In this document: piece after piece, positions 10,751 to 23,900 of the stretch
Position numbering within the stretch: position 1 is the stretch's first letter
Layout of the letters: each line of letters begins with the position of its first letter
Assembly: GCA_016271365.2 (NCBI GenBank)
Contig: JADMNL010000023.1
Span: forward strand, 607,132,001-607,196,000
Direction of reading: 5' to 3'
From: Neoceratodus forsteri
Lineage: Eukaryota; Chordata; Ceratodontiformes; Ceratodontidae
Length of the DNA stretch: 64,000 nt
Position numbers and translations under genes: made by a program
The notes under the pieces: model-generated
Database searches by the model: none
Seen by the model: only the letters and a program-made list of their open reading frames with translations
Told to the model about the DNA's origin: nothing

Positions 10751-12358
10751 ATCAACCTGAACAAAAATCAAGGTGGCAAACCAGCCAGACCTGAAGGTAT
10801 TTAAAGGAGGAAACACATTTAGTAGTAACCACCACATCCACAGCAACCTGGTTACACAGACATGAGGGCCATAGGGCAAATGGCATTTGCAGTACCATGT
10901 ACAGTGGCACCAGATCAATGTAGTGCAGTGCTTTGCAATATTATTGCAAAATGCTGCAGTGTGCTGCAGGGAACAGTGTAATTTGATGGCAATTAGCCCT
11001 TTTGTCATGCAGTATTTTATGACACGTCACTTACTGCAGGTATCTGCATTGCATCCTGTCTGGCTCTGCTGCAGATTCACAGTTGTACCAGAGACCAAGC
11101 TACAGTGGTAGCCAGAACCACCAATAGTGGCAGTGGATCATTGTGCCTTCTAGCAAAATACTGACATCGGGCACTATCAAAAGCAATAAGTGACATAGCA
11201 GTGATACTGTCTGATATTGCATTGTGGCATGCCACAGCTATCAGTATCATTCCTGAAGGTGTCGAGGTGCACTGCACTTTACTGCAATGAGCCATTTCTT
11301 CTTAACCAATTTAGTACAGCTAGACTTTTCTGCTAGGGTTTCTATTGGGTAACTGCTGCTTTGTGAAGTTTTAGCATTTCCTTCTCCCTCCACCAAGTGG
11401 CAATTATGCTTTTAGCAAAGGCATTTTGGTGTATCACCCAGGTCCCAGTCTTTGACAGTCTACAACAGGAGAGAGAGCAGTTTTTGACCACATTTAAGCT
11501 TAGTCTCAATGGTGGTAGTTACAGTATCTTTTGAAGTTACAGACTTGACTCCTGACTCCTCCATTCCTTATACTGGTTGATGTTTAGGTTACTCTGGATG
11601 CTTGGAGCTGCAGAACTGTTAGAGGTCACAAGCACAGGTCTCAACCTATTCTTCTCCTTGTGCTTCAGTAATAATATGGTGCAAGACTATAGCCCATCGG
11701 GTGACAAAATTGACCCAACTGGATCCATCATTTGAGTTTATTCTGTCTCACCCTTGACTCTGAAGAGTTAGCAGGAATAGCAGATTTATCAGCTAATGAC
11801 TGCAGTGCTTATGCACTGCTGTGTGAGTTCCTCTAGTTCACTACCATGATCCTCCAATGATGCCAAGTCCATTGTGGAAACAGCTAGGACTTCAAGAACC
11901 ACAGGTGGTTTTATGCTCCTATATTGCATCTTTAAAAATGAGTTAAATGCTGTAGGTTTTAAAATTATTGTGTTATGCCTTGGTTGTAAGAAGAAGTGCA
12001 TTGTCCAGTATTAGGATGAGAAATCATGCCCTATGTCTTAAAATGCATTTTATGTATGCTCTGTGTGTAAAAAGGTAGAAAGAAAGCACTTAGAGATAAG
12101 TATGTTGAGCGAAGTGGTATCGGCGGCAAAATATGCATACGATAGCACATTAACTGCTGCACCCTCAGCGAGGACCCTCATATTCGCTTTGGGAAAGGGT
12201 CCCAGAATTAGAGCTGCTGTGCTGCAAAATCGCAAACCGCCATTGCGACCACTGCGCATTGTTGCCATTGAACCGCCTCCTGAAGCCCCAAAGTGCTGAA
12301 AAGGTATCAGCTCCATGGATACGATGTAAAGGGGCTGAATTGTTGAATTTAGAATGCA
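10751..12358. other. Unassigned DNA with local GC-rich patch
   Basis: No recognised element. Around 10880-11060 there are several short 'ctgcag'-containing repeats, and 12110-12300 is richer in CpG-containing words than its surroundings. An antisense open frame of 123 codons (12050-12421) has no motif I can name. Confidence 0.3.
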
Positions 12359-12394
12359 GGACACTACAGGCAGGTATAGAGCCCTGTAGTGTCC
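12359..12394. repeat. Perfect 12-bp hairpin
   Basis: GGACACTACAGG (12359-12370) is followed after a 12-base loop by its exact reverse complement CCTGTAGTGTCC (12383-12394). It may mark a terminus or the interior of a small palindromic element. No flanking duplication was identified. Confidence 0.5.
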
Positions 12395-12917
12395 AAATCC
12401 ATCAAAAGGAGCTGCTTTCACTTATATTTGGAGCCTCTGAGAAGTAGAAGGCTGGTGGTTCAGAAAGCCATCTGCTGCAATTTCAGCTGATGGGTAAAAT
12501 GAAAATGACTGTCAGCTTTGGAATTATAGGGATAAGGCTTTTATAGCCCAAATAAAGCATATAGGTTGAAAGAATTTACTGTAGTAAAATAGTTAACAGT
12601 AAAATATGAATGCCTTTCATTTGTTTTATTATTGTTTGTGAATCTAAGGAAAATTAAATACTGGAACCTTGTAAGGAAACATAGGGAGCACGCCTCATCT
12701 GTCATTCCCTTGCCAAGGTTGTAGATTTTATTTCCATTATTAATTGTGTTTTTCCGGAGGATCACGTGATGCAGCAGGCCTGAGAAGATGCTTTTCCATT
12801 CTCTCCTGCCCACCGTTAATTTCATATATATTTTTTGAGTTTAATAGCACGAGAGCCTGATTAAAGCTATTATCTGGTGGGAAGTTTTCTGGAGTGTATT
12901 GGTGTGCTCGGTGAAGA

Positions 12918-13768
12918 ATGGAAGCCAAAATGAAGAAGCCTCAGCCTAAACACACACCCTGGTCACCCCAGAGAAGGCCCCTAAGAGGCCGTGGCTGAAC
13001 TACAGGCACAGCTCAGGCAATGACACATCCTAGCCCAGAGCAGGAGCCATTAACCTCGCTGGATTCCTGGCCAAATTTCAGCCATTCAAAGAGGAGCTAA
13101 GAAACCTCACTTCTGAATTTAAAACCTCTCCCAGGCTATTGAGGACATAGCGTTGAGAACATCTGATGTTGAGACTCAATTCACTTCTCTGGAGAGGAAG
13201 GTGGACAAGCAGAATCTCAAGTGGCCACACTTAGGCAAAAATTAACAGGATGGAGCAAAAGCTTGAGGACCTAGAAGGTTGTAGCCGCAGGAATAATGCG
13301 GTCATTATTGGATTACCCGAGATGGAAGAAGGGCAGGACGTGGTCCTGTTTGTTCAGAAGTTTACTGAGAAAATTATAGGACCCTCCTTATGGCCCTCAC
13401 TACATTATAAGAGCGGGCCCAAAGAGCATTGCATTCTAAGCCTCTGATGGGGCCCCTCCTAGACCGCTAATTTTTCTTTCTTAACTACCTGGAGAAGCAG
13501 CATTTTTTCTCAAACTGAAGACCATCCAAGAGTTACAGGGAAGGAGCAAGAATCAGAGTTACCCAGGACTTGCCGCTTCTGTTAGACAGCGAGAGCTGCC
13601 TTCCACCCAGTGGTCAAGAAGCTCCTGGCAGCTGGTCTCAAATTTAGAATGCGGTATCCTCTAAGCTACAGGTGAGATATCCGGACAGTGGCACTCATAT
13701 GAGGACTCAGACTCTGCAATGGAAGGATTAAAGAAGGCCATGCCTGATCTCTTTAAAGGCTCTTAAAT
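12918..13768 (+). pseudogene. Broken L1 ORF1 (RNA-binding protein) remnant
   Basis: The first ATG (12918) is followed by a basic, proline-rich N-terminus that soon meets a stop. The best-preserved piece (13250-13447) carries LEDLEGCSRRNN followed by VIIGLPE, the RRM-like region of L1 ORF1 proteins just after the coiled coil. Further on, broken frames resemble the C-terminal domain, with a YPxS/L-type segment near 13660-13680. In living elements this protein trimerises and coats the RNA. This copy cannot make it. ORF1 appears short for the family, probably because of deletions. Confidence 0.75.
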
Positions 13769-15259
13769 ATCATGGGGGTTATTAGAGGGACCATTTGGGA
13801 AGTTTGAGATGTAACAGATTACACGGAAATGTCTTGTGTTTTATTCTCTGGCCTACAATTAACAGTTTCTGACTGCCTCTATTTGGGGTTAAAAATGAAA
13901 AGTAGTTGTACCTTTAAAGTTTCTAGTTAATTAGGTACACTTTAAATTTTCTGGGGAGATGGCAAGGGAATAGTTGGGACATTTTCAGTTAAAGATATAG
14001 GAGAACAACGCCCGATAATGCTCAGGGGCTCTATTTTGGGGTCTGAGAAGGTCTTTAGGCTTAGGGAGGCATTTTGTGCAGATCCGCCCATTATAGAGGT
14101 TTAGACTGCTGAAACTAAGCTTCAGGGTAGGGTGGTGTTTGCATCTTGCCTTCGAACGTGTGTGTCCAGCTTTGTCCCTCCCCTTCTCTTTATAGTCAGT
14201 ATATGGGAGCTTCTGGTCAGATAATAGCCCTGGTGATGGGAGATTGGCTGCCGTGGCTGATTTTGTAGGATTTGGAGAATTTTAAGGATATTAGAGGGTA
14301 GGTGCCTTTTCCAGTTTTCTTTGCTTTTCACAGTTTTATAAGGGGGACAGGGTTCACATTTGGGGAGGATGGTTTTGATGCACTCACGAGTGGTGGCCAC
14401 AAGAGGGAGTATTGCCCTGGTATTGAGTGAATTATTTACCAGACTGCTGGAAGCTCTCATAGCTGTGGAAGCAGTGGCAAGGCAGAGTTGGTGGCAATTG
14501 GGATATAGGACCATCTCGGTGGCACAGTTATTGTTTCGGGATGGAGCTGTGTATAGCTCCTTAGGATATTCCTAATCTCATTTCATTATGGGGAGCTCTC
14601 CAAGTTTAAGTATTGCCTGCTTTGATAAAATTGTATCTTCCCTTTTTTTTTTTTTTTTTTACTCACTCCTTTCTGCTTGATTATAGGGAAGAGACCCCTT
14701 GTTTGAATACGGGGTGGTGATTTACCCCTTCTTGTGTACTAGCCTCAAGGCAGGTAATGAATGGGAGGTATCCTGTATTATGATATTCAGTATTAGGGTG
14801 CTACCCATTGTTGTAGGCGTAGAATTAAGGACAGGATTCTTGATATCTGTTTACTTTAATCGTGAGGTTTTAAAAGAGGTTCTCATAATTAGTTTAGGTG
14901 TTCCGTGTCTCACAAGTGTATTGAACTTGCCTTGCTCTCTAATTCTTTTATAGATTGGTACTATGCTGAGATTTTGGATGGGGTGGGCAGGAGGATGGGG
15001 GCAGTTTTTGAGGAGTGCTGTTTAGCGATGCATAGGAATAGTGGGAGGGACGGGAGGGCTGGGGATGTAAGGGTATGGTATGGGGTTTGTGTGTTTGTTG
15101 GATAGTTTAGGGATGTTCTTAGTGGGGTGGAGTTGGGGTTTGGGGCTGGTAAGGTAGTTTTTGGGGACACAGTCCATTGTAGGCTGGTTGAGGTTCATCT
15201 TTAAGGTAGGTTGTGACTTCAGGTGCTGTTGTTATCTATTGAAATTGTACAATGGCTAA

Positions 15260-18200
15260 GGAGCTTTGTTTTCAACTTGGAATGTCAAAGGGCCCGTAAA
15301 AATTAAACAATATAAGATACTGAAGCACTTAGACATTTTATGTGCTAATGTTGTTTTTATCCAGGAATCTCATTTACTTGACTCGGAAGCCATTCAGATG
15401 AGACGGATGCAGATTGGACAAGTCTTTTCAGCCCAAGGAACCTCAAATAGTTGTGGGGTTTTAATTCTTATTAATAGAGGCATTCCTTTCCAGGTTACCC
15501 AGGAAATCAAGGACCCTATGGTAGATTTGTTCTGGTTAAGGGCATTTTGTATTCTGTAGACTTTGTTTTAGGAAGCATTTATGGCCTAACAAAGATGACC
15601 TCTATTCTTCACGAGACTCCTTATTAATATCCTTTCCTTGTTACCTTCCACAATAATTTCGGGAGATTGGAACCTAGTGGTGGATCCACGTAAAAGACCC
15701 ACTAGCTCACTCTTGGCTCCTCTTTCCCCAGCACAATGTCGTTACATGAATTAATAGATAGGTTGGGACTTTGTGACATTTGGAGGTTTTACACCCTGTG
15801 AACAGGGAATACACCTTTGTGTCTCCTGTTCACAGGTCTTCATCCCGCATTGATTACCTACTAGTGTCTCAGACCTTGTTACCTGGGGTGACAAGTTCTA
15901 CTATTCAGTCAGGCCGCCCTCTGATCACTCTGTGGTGCTCTGTAAGTTGGCCTTTCACTTTGCCTAACTGCCAGACCAGGTGGAAATTGAATGGCCAATT
16001 GTTCAAGGATCCCAAGAGTAGAAAGCAAATCAAGGAGCACATTACACAATTTTCGATTTGAATGCCACACAGGATACTAGGCCAGATGTGTTATGGTGTG
16101 CCTTCAAGCATATCTCGGGTATCCTAATTGGGATGGCTGTGACAAGGAAAAGGATGGGAGGCAAGGCAGATGGAGGTGTTAACCCGGATAAGAACTTTAG
16201 AGGTTAACTTACAATCAAACCCATCTGATGAGTTTAAACAAGAACTGGAAAAGCTGAGGGACTCCTATATAACTATGCTCAATGAGAAAGCAGAGTTTGC
16301 TATTTTATGTACCAATGCCTCTTATATAGATCATGGAGAAAAACAGGCAAGCTACTGGCCCAGAGAATTAAACAACTGAGTCCGCCCAGTTTATCCCCTG
16401 ATCTGCTCTAAAACTAACGGAACTCTCAGGTCTAATCCCCAGGAGATCGCCTTGGAGTTCGTCACTTATTATGAACACTTATACAGCAAAATGCCTAATC
16501 CCCCTCTGCCTTTACTCTCTCCTCCTATCTAGCGGAGGCCCACTTACTTTGTCTCTAATCTCAGTGTAGGGCACTAGTAGCTCCCATTACAGAGTTGGAA
16601 ATCCTGGAGGCGATAAAGGGCCTACCCTTAGACAAATCAACTGGATTAGACGGTTTTTCAGCAAATTTCTATAAGTGTTTTAAGGAGCAAATTACCTCCC
16701 ATCTTCTTTCTCTTTCACCATATCTTATCAGTTGTGCAAATTGATTCCTCTCTATTCGAGGCCCTCATCATGCTTCTCCCAAAATCAGGTAAAGACTTAG
16801 AATGTGTTGAGAGTTACAGACCCATATCGCTGTTGAACCAAGATATAAAACTTCTAACAAAAATATTGGCGGATAGACTCAGTTTGGTTCTCCCAATTTA
16901 ATTGGTTCACATCAAGTGGGCTTTATGAAAGACAGATTTTCTGCAGACCACCTTCCCACTCTCTCGCATGTCTTCTTGTGTCCAGAGATGCCTCCTTTCC
17001 AGCAGCACTGGTTTCTCTGGATGCCGAGAAGGCCTTTGACAGAGTCAATTGGAGTTTTTACTTCAAACAATTCCTTTGGATTTCCCAACAATTTCAATCT
17101 TGGATAAAGGCCCTATACCAGAACCTGATGGCTAAGATCTCTGGGAATGGGGTAATCTCCAGGACCTTCACCCTACATTCCGGAACCAGGCAGGGCTGTC
17201 CCTTTCTCCTCTACTTTTAATCTCTACCTGAAGCTGTTAATCCGTAAACTAATTTCATGTAGGTTCAGGGGATTACCATTCTCGGCACTGAGCTTAAAGT
17301 TGCTGCATATGTGGATGATCTGCGTTGCACTTTTCTTACCAGAGTCACCTACTCCTGCTATGTTGGATATTATTGAGCAATTCAGTAATTTATCCAATTA
17401 CAAATTAAATGTAGGGAAGTCAATTGTTTTTCCCCAAATCACAAAGTCTTTAAGAATGATATTACCGCCTGGTCTAGCTTGGTCCAAAGACTTATTGCAG
17501 TATTTGGGCATTGTGTTAACTAGGATTTGCAGAGCACTTTTAAATACAACTTGGAGGCGTTACTGTCCACGGTGGCTTTAGATTTGACCAGATGGTCGGC
17601 TTTACCTATCTCTTTCTGGGGAAGAATCAGTCTGGTTAAGATGAATGTTCTCCCATCTCTTATACCTCCAGCTACTCGACATTTGTTTGCTGATGGCTGG
17701 CTTAAAATGCCCAGAGTTTGATTGGTGATTTCATCTGGTCTAAAAGAAGCCCAGACTAGCTTTTTACAAGCTCGTGGCGATCCAAGTCTAAAGGTGGTTT
17801 ACGGCTTCCACACATGTGTATGTATTATTAGGCCTGTAGTGTGGCCAAATATTTAAGGTGGATGGTTCCTAATCCTCTGTTTACTTGCCCGATGGCTCAA
17901 AATAGAGATGGAAATGATCCATTTGGTAAATATATCCCTCCGCATTATTATTCCTTAATATCGCCTCTATACCTAAGGAATTAAAAGGTACCACAAATGG
18001 AATTCTATGAGGATCCACTCACAGTTGTGCAGATTCCTAAAATATAAAATTGGTTAGATGTGGAGCAATCAATTTGGAACTCTCCTGCCTTTAAAATAGA
18101 TAACAAAGTGTTATCCCTAGATGGTTGCCAGTTTAGAGGATGGTAGGGTCTACTCATTTCTTAAGGAGGATAGAACTTGGTTATCAGCTGAAGATATTGG

Positions 18201-18750
18201 GGTGAAATTCAGGCTTAAGGAAAGTGACTATTTTAGGGTACTACAGCTTAGACACCTTCATTAAAAGTTTGAGGAGGGTACCCTTTATCTTATAAGTTTG
18301 CTTTCCTGTCTGAACTGGGTCCACTAGTTAACTCCCCGTGTATTTCCAAATTGTACAATATTTTGTACGATTGGGCTTCCCTGTGCCGCTTTGGACCTAC
18401 AGAGTTTTGGTCTGCTCTTTTCCACACCGATAGGGATTGGATGACTATATGGAATAACTGCCATCATTTTGTAACACAAGATAGGCTATGGTTAATGCAG
18501 TTTGCATCCTCCACAACCTCTATCATTATCCTCAGAAACTGGCTAAATGGGGAATAACTTTCTGTAATGTATGTACTAAGTGTGCTCAAGCAGAAGCTCC
18601 CTACTTCACATTTTCTGGGAATGTCCTAAGATATTACCCTTTGGAAGGCTATATAGGACAAGGTCGATCCACTCCTTGGGCTGAGGGACTTGTTCATCCC
18701 AAGGTTTCTACTTTCTGGGATTACCGAGATCTCTGTTAATGCTTTAATTT
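15260..18750 (+). pseudogene. Broken L1 ORF2 (endonuclease-reverse transcriptase) remnant
   Basis: The endonuclease start is visible at 15266-15559 as STWNVKG followed by VVFIQESHL, matching the N-terminal blocks of L1-type AP endonucleases. The RT core lies at about 16600-17330: LDAEKAFDRVNW at about 17017-17052, SGTRQGCP shortly after, and the catalytic box Y-V-D-D at 17308-17319, which is intact. The thumb and C-terminal part continue in shifting frames to about 18750. At least several frameshifts and stops divide it into pieces shorter than 100 codons. This is the domain order of Tx1/L1-clade ORF2. Confidence 0.85.
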
Positions 18751-19161
18751 ATATTGCCTTGATTTCTATGTCAGTTAAAAACTGGTGCTCCAGTATTGGA
18801 AGAGTTCTGAGGTCATCTCCTATTCTGAATGGCTAAATGAGTTATTATTTAATCTTCAAGTGGAGAAGACCATTTAGAGTATCAATAACAACAAGTCCAA
18901 ATATGAGCGGATTTGGGTCTTGTTACATACACTATATACCATTTAATATTTAATACTTAATTTTAAACTACCAGATGTCATGGACTGTCATGCCTTGGGA
19001 CTGTGTGGGTGGGGAGGGCTTGTGTCGGGGGTGCCAGGGGAAGGGACGGGTCAGTTAACCTGTTTTGTCATATGCTTAAATGCTCTGGATGTTTTGACCC
19101 TGTCCATTGTTTATTATTAAACTTTCAATAAACTTTAAATAAAAAAAATTGTGTTTTTTCC

Positions 19162-20690
19162 TTTCTGCATCTGCCAACAAATATAAAATGTAGATTTACC
19201 TGAAATTGTCTGCTATCCTGAAGAGGTCCTACTATAGGTTGGCAGCCCATGAAATGGCTGTCTATATAGGAACCAGAGAGGATGAGTCACAAAAGAGGGA
19301 GGGGCTTAAACTCCTGCCCATGCCCCTTCAATGAATTAAGTCTCTAAAAGAATTGTAGAGCTTAAATGTGACAGGTCTTAAGAAATATATAATTGTGATT
19401 AGATGTATGTCCTGTTTAGAATCCACAAACCAGTGTGAATGTTCTAGAAAGTGGAAATTCACTGTTCATCTTATTTGTATGTCACATGATTGTGATGTCA
19501 TAGTATCATGCACTATATAAACTCTCCACCAGGGATACATAGAGAGAGAGAGGGTGGTCAGTATCCGACTGACCACAGATAGAGGAGGTTGTGTGTGTAG
19601 GCTTTCACACAAGTGCTATTTATGAAGAGAAAGGAAAAACATTTGCAGGAGTCTGTGAAAGAAGTATTTCCTGTTATTTGGATGGGTGGAAGTTAACACC
19701 AATGTTTTCCTTTCTGTGAACTTTAATTTTTATTTATTCTTTGAAAAAAATTGTCAAACGCATTCCTTGCATTTTTATGCATCCTGTAACTGTCTGGACA
19801 TCTGTTATTATTCCATGCTTCTACACTCCAGAACAATAAACCCATTGCCAGTGAGTTTGAAATCTTGGTTATAGCCTTAGAGGTGGGCTTTGGTGGGTAA
19901 CGACTTGCTGGAATGGAAGTGCAGTTTGCTTCTTTAAACCTCCAGTGGATCTTACTCACAGATATGAGGCAGGTACTTGTTTGGATTCAATGTTTTCAGT
20001 TGATGTTCATCACAGCATCATAATGCCAAAGGCAAAGAGACTCTTGATTCTAAACAGCTCTTTATTTAATTCAGAATTAGTTGGCCATGGCATATTTAAT
20101 AGGTCGGCAGAGAGACTGGTGTTGCAGCCTATACCTTTCATGTCTGTTTTGCCATCTTTAGATATATATTCAGAAAAACACTGAAGTGTGCCCACCTCTG
20201 GGGTGGATTGTTAACTCAGTTCAGCATCCACCCCACATTAGTATTACAGGGTACTTGCCCTCCCTGGTGAATGGGGTATTGTCTCATAGCTGCCTTATGA
20301 AATGCCAGTATTAGCATGTTGTAAAGCAGCTATCATAAAAAATGGTCATTACATAGAAATGGACAATAAGTTCTAATACTATTGAAGGGAAGATGCAGCA
20401 AAGGTGGTGACTATGGAGAGAGACTCCACTGCACCTGCTGAAGCAGGCAGCAATAAAGTAAACAGTACTTGAAGGCAATCAGAAGACATCACCTATCTTA
20501 CTTACATCCCTGACAGGTCAAGCAGTTGCATGGGGGATGGCACGAATGGACAGTGATGGCCATAGACAACTACCCACTGCAGGTCAGGGTAACCCTGAGA
20601 ACCCCAAGGGCACAGTATTGAAGGGCCAGGCAAATCTTATAACAGCATGAAGAGATGTTGCTCTAAACTGAATGGGTTGAGTGCCTTGAA
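19162..20690 (+). other. Unassigned DNA; possible solo LTR at about 19369-19960
   Basis: Within this gap, a block beginning TGTGACAGG (about 19370) contains a TATATAAA box (about 19513-19520) and, 320 bp further, an AATAAA (about 19834-19839), an arrangement seen in LTRs. Its first eight bases equal those of the LTR at 47686. I could not find a matching 3' end or target duplication, so this is only a suggestion. The rest shows nothing recognisable. Confidence 0.2.
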
Positions 20691-20739
20691 AGTGGATATA
20701 CCTTTTAGCTACAACAAGAAACACACCAAAGCACAGTCA

Positions 20740-20930
20740 TCAGCCAACTGAAAGAAAAAAAAGTGCAGAGTGTTGAAGGAATGTAGGACTTTTATTCATC
20801 AGTCAAACAAAGTGCAGCCATGAAACCCAGTGCTTTGCCTGCAGGAAGCTTCATCAGGGAATCTGCTGAGGAGCAGCACTGGGGTACCATTTTTCTCACT
20901 GATGAATTCTTGCATTCTTACAACTCTGCA
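20740..20930 (-). mobile_element. Retroelement terminal fragment with hammerhead-like core
   Basis: On the minus strand the sequence reads CCCTGATGAAGC (CTGATGA at 20857-20851), a short self-complementary CCTGCAGG segment, then CAAAGCAC, and about 40 bases later AATAAAAGTC before an A/T-rich run. CTGATGA plus a downstream GAAA-type box is the conserved core of hammerhead ribozymes carried at the ends of Penelope-like retroelements. Here the second box has decayed from GAAA to CAAAG. No RT sequence is attached. Confidence 0.4.
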
Positions 20931-23900
20931 GTTTGTGATTTGTTTGTCAACTGATGAGTGACTAGGAGACTAATGGACTTAAGTGACACCTGGAGGCCCC
21001 ACATATCTAAAATGTATTGAAGGAGGTAGGCCAGCAGTCAAGTGGTGGGGTGTAATTTTATGTTTTTTATTTAGGGGATGAGGGCACTTTTGTTTTACTG
21101 AACAAACCGAAACTGCACCTTAAAGTTTTGTCTGGACTGACTGGTCCTACCAGCTGGAATGAAATTAACCTTAGTTTACCATTTTGCCCCAAAATTTAAG
21201 TTGGTCCAAAAGTGTTTGAACAGACAATGTTTGACCTGTTCAAGTCCTTGGAAGACCCATACTTGCAATTCTAAATAAAAGCACTGTATAGTTTAGGTTG
21301 CAATTTTATTTGTTGTACTAACAAAGTAATTCGTGGCAGTTCAACTGCCTTTCTTGAGGAACCCTTTCTGTTAAACATATTCATGATAAAATAAATTCTA
21401 ATGTTAATAAGACAGCCACATGACTAGTGACCAGAATTCTCTGTTACTATGAGATGCTGGGGTGAAGTCACAAATTGCCAAAAATACAGAGCTACAAATT
21501 ATGGCAGAATGACATGCACTATTTAAGTGGTGAGTAATGTTACAAAAGTGGTGTAAATGGTTGCAATGTTCCTGCTTTATGTATGCATCTGGTGACATTT
21601 GTCCTGCTAGCACTTGAAAATAACATACAGTAGATGTCAGACAAGTTTTAATACATGCTCACTGCTGCCGTGAGTGCCACAACTCGGAAAAAGGAATCAT
21701 AAAACATTTTAGTTTCACTTTTGATGGGCGACAGACTGTAAGCCCAAGGGCAGAATTCAGCCTTAGGAGTTGTCACGTTGGTCAGAGGTGTTAGCTGACA
21801 TGTATTGTATGATTTGACGGTCACATTTCTACTTTGACAATTTCACTGTAGTTGCTTTGAATTTCTGTATTCTTTTGAATACTACCTGTAAAGGTGTCTG
21901 GATTAAATTCCAGGAATTCAGACACAGTATTTCTCTTTACTGTTATATAAGGCCAGAAAAGCTTTGACTTGCATTAGGAGTATCTGTCCTGGTCGAAATA
22001 AATCTGCTACTGGACTTCGGTGAAGTCACCAAGTGAGATGGTTGTGTCAGCTTACTACTCCCCACCTCAACTAACCAAATAGTACTACAAACTACAATTT
22101 TTGAAACCTTACCTTCTGAAGTATGGTGACTAGTGCTAGTAAACGATGGGAGGCTCTAAAATCAGAAGCAGAATTCATACTTGCAGCCTCCATCACTGAC
22201 AGAAGGTAACGGCTCCCCACTGCAAAACTCTAGCAGATTGACCTCCTACCCCGCCCCCATTAGCAGAAAGTTTTCCAATGGACATTACTAATGAATGAAT
22301 CCTGACTGAACTGACTGAGATTCAACTAAAGTTCAAGACTGTCTTGCCAGAGTGCATCATGAAATAGACAATGTTACAGCTGAGAACTGAAAACTGCAAC
22401 CACTGCTCTCTCAGATGAAGAAGGCCATATAGTGGACCTGCTACTTCCTCTACATCACTACCAGCTTCAGCTAGAACAAAAGATCTCAGTGCTTAAGACT
22501 GCTGAAAAAAATATTTATTTACTGAGTACGTAGGGGGCAGAGGGTACACAAATCACAGAGTTTAATGAGGGCCTACTAAGACAATGCCTGCAAAGATAAT
22601 GCCTGCAATTACCAGAGGGACTGTAGGTTTGACCTCATGCGGCACATGATGCTTGACCCAACATCTGGCCCAGAAGAAAACTCCACTCAATAATCATGAA
22701 GTTCCTTAGATTTCAGACTAAGGAAGCTCTCCTATTTGGTATCCCATGACATGGGTGAGTCAAATTGAGCGACTCAAAATGAGGGACTCAGTTTGACCAC
22801 CTGAAATAAGAGCAAGTGAAAGCATAGCAAGGAGAGTAACAGGAGTGTCATGGACAAGAACCATGACAGGCAGACTACTGTGACTGTGAAAGGAGGTATA
22901 GGGAAATAGCATATGGAGGTACTTGGCCAGGCAGTTCCCAGCTGGCCATTTGATGTAGTGGTAGGGGTATATGGTATGCCTGCTGTGTGAGAGGCTCCAG
23001 GTTCGGAGTTAGCTATGTTGGCAACATTTTATTTGCTGCAGGTTGGGACTTACTGTTTTTTGCTGTGTGTCTTGTTCTTCTGAATTGCCCTCCTGAAGTT
23101 TACCCTGTACCCCAGTGTTAGCCCCCCAGAGTTGATTAGAATTATAATGTGTGCAGGGCAAGCCTATAAAACAAAGTAAATACACCCTTTAGTGTATGGT
23201 GTCGATTGGTGCTGTTTTGTTTTAGTTGTAGTGTATGTCACCATTTGTGTTTTTGCTTTGTGCACTTGCTGATATGCTGGTTGCGATTTGGCTGCCCCTC
23301 ATATCACATGGAACCCTTCTATTTACAGCATGGAGGCAGAAAATTGTGATGTACAGAGATCAGCAAATTTATTTTGATCACAATTATGTCCCTCAATCCA
23401 ACAAAATGCTAGGAATTTGCCCAATACTTGCAAACACTGACGAAAGCTGGCCTCCATTTTCAAGCCCTGTACCTAGCCAAGCTGAAGGCTGAAGACCCTT
23501 TACCCTGAAGGTGATATTGTCTACCCCAGAGGAAGCTAAGAAGGACCTTCAGTGCAGGAACATAGAAATTCCCCAATCACCTCATATGCAAAGAGATAGT
23601 GTGCATCGTCAAGAGCAGTATCAGCACCCTCAGGCCAGCTTTGACTTGAGTGACCCCAACCAACAGCAATAACTTGCAGACCTTCACACCCAGCATTCGC
23701 AGGATTCCATGAAACCATCAAGGAACTTCTTTGCCAGTTCAGATGCCACCCTAGATAGCAGCAACGCACATCACTGCCCTTTCTTACAGTGAGTTCCGCT
23801 ATGTACACATGGTTGGGGAAAGAGGAAAATGTTCACACAACGGAGCATACATAAATCTGAAAATAGTAGCTGGTGTTCAATTTCAGTACCAGTTTTCAGT

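Larger units (their letters stand above)
12756..19147 (+). mobile_element. Near full-length L1/Tx1-like LINE with target-site duplication
   Basis: A 6.4 kb non-LTR retrotransposon on the plus strand. The 5' end (GGAGGATCACGTGATGC) and the 3' A-rich tail (about 19120-19147, with AATAAA) are bounded by a direct repeat ATTGTGTTTTTCC at 12743-12755 and, with one extra T, 19148-19161. This is the expected target-site duplication. Order: short 5'UTR, ORF1 with L1-type RNA-binding protein features, a long spacer, ORF2 with apurinic-type endonuclease and reverse transcriptase, then 3'UTR. Both ORFs are broken by stops and frameshifts. The ORF1-ORF2 spacer is about 1.5 kb and includes an 18-T run at 14643-14660, so a further insertion may be buried there. 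Confidence 0.9.
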
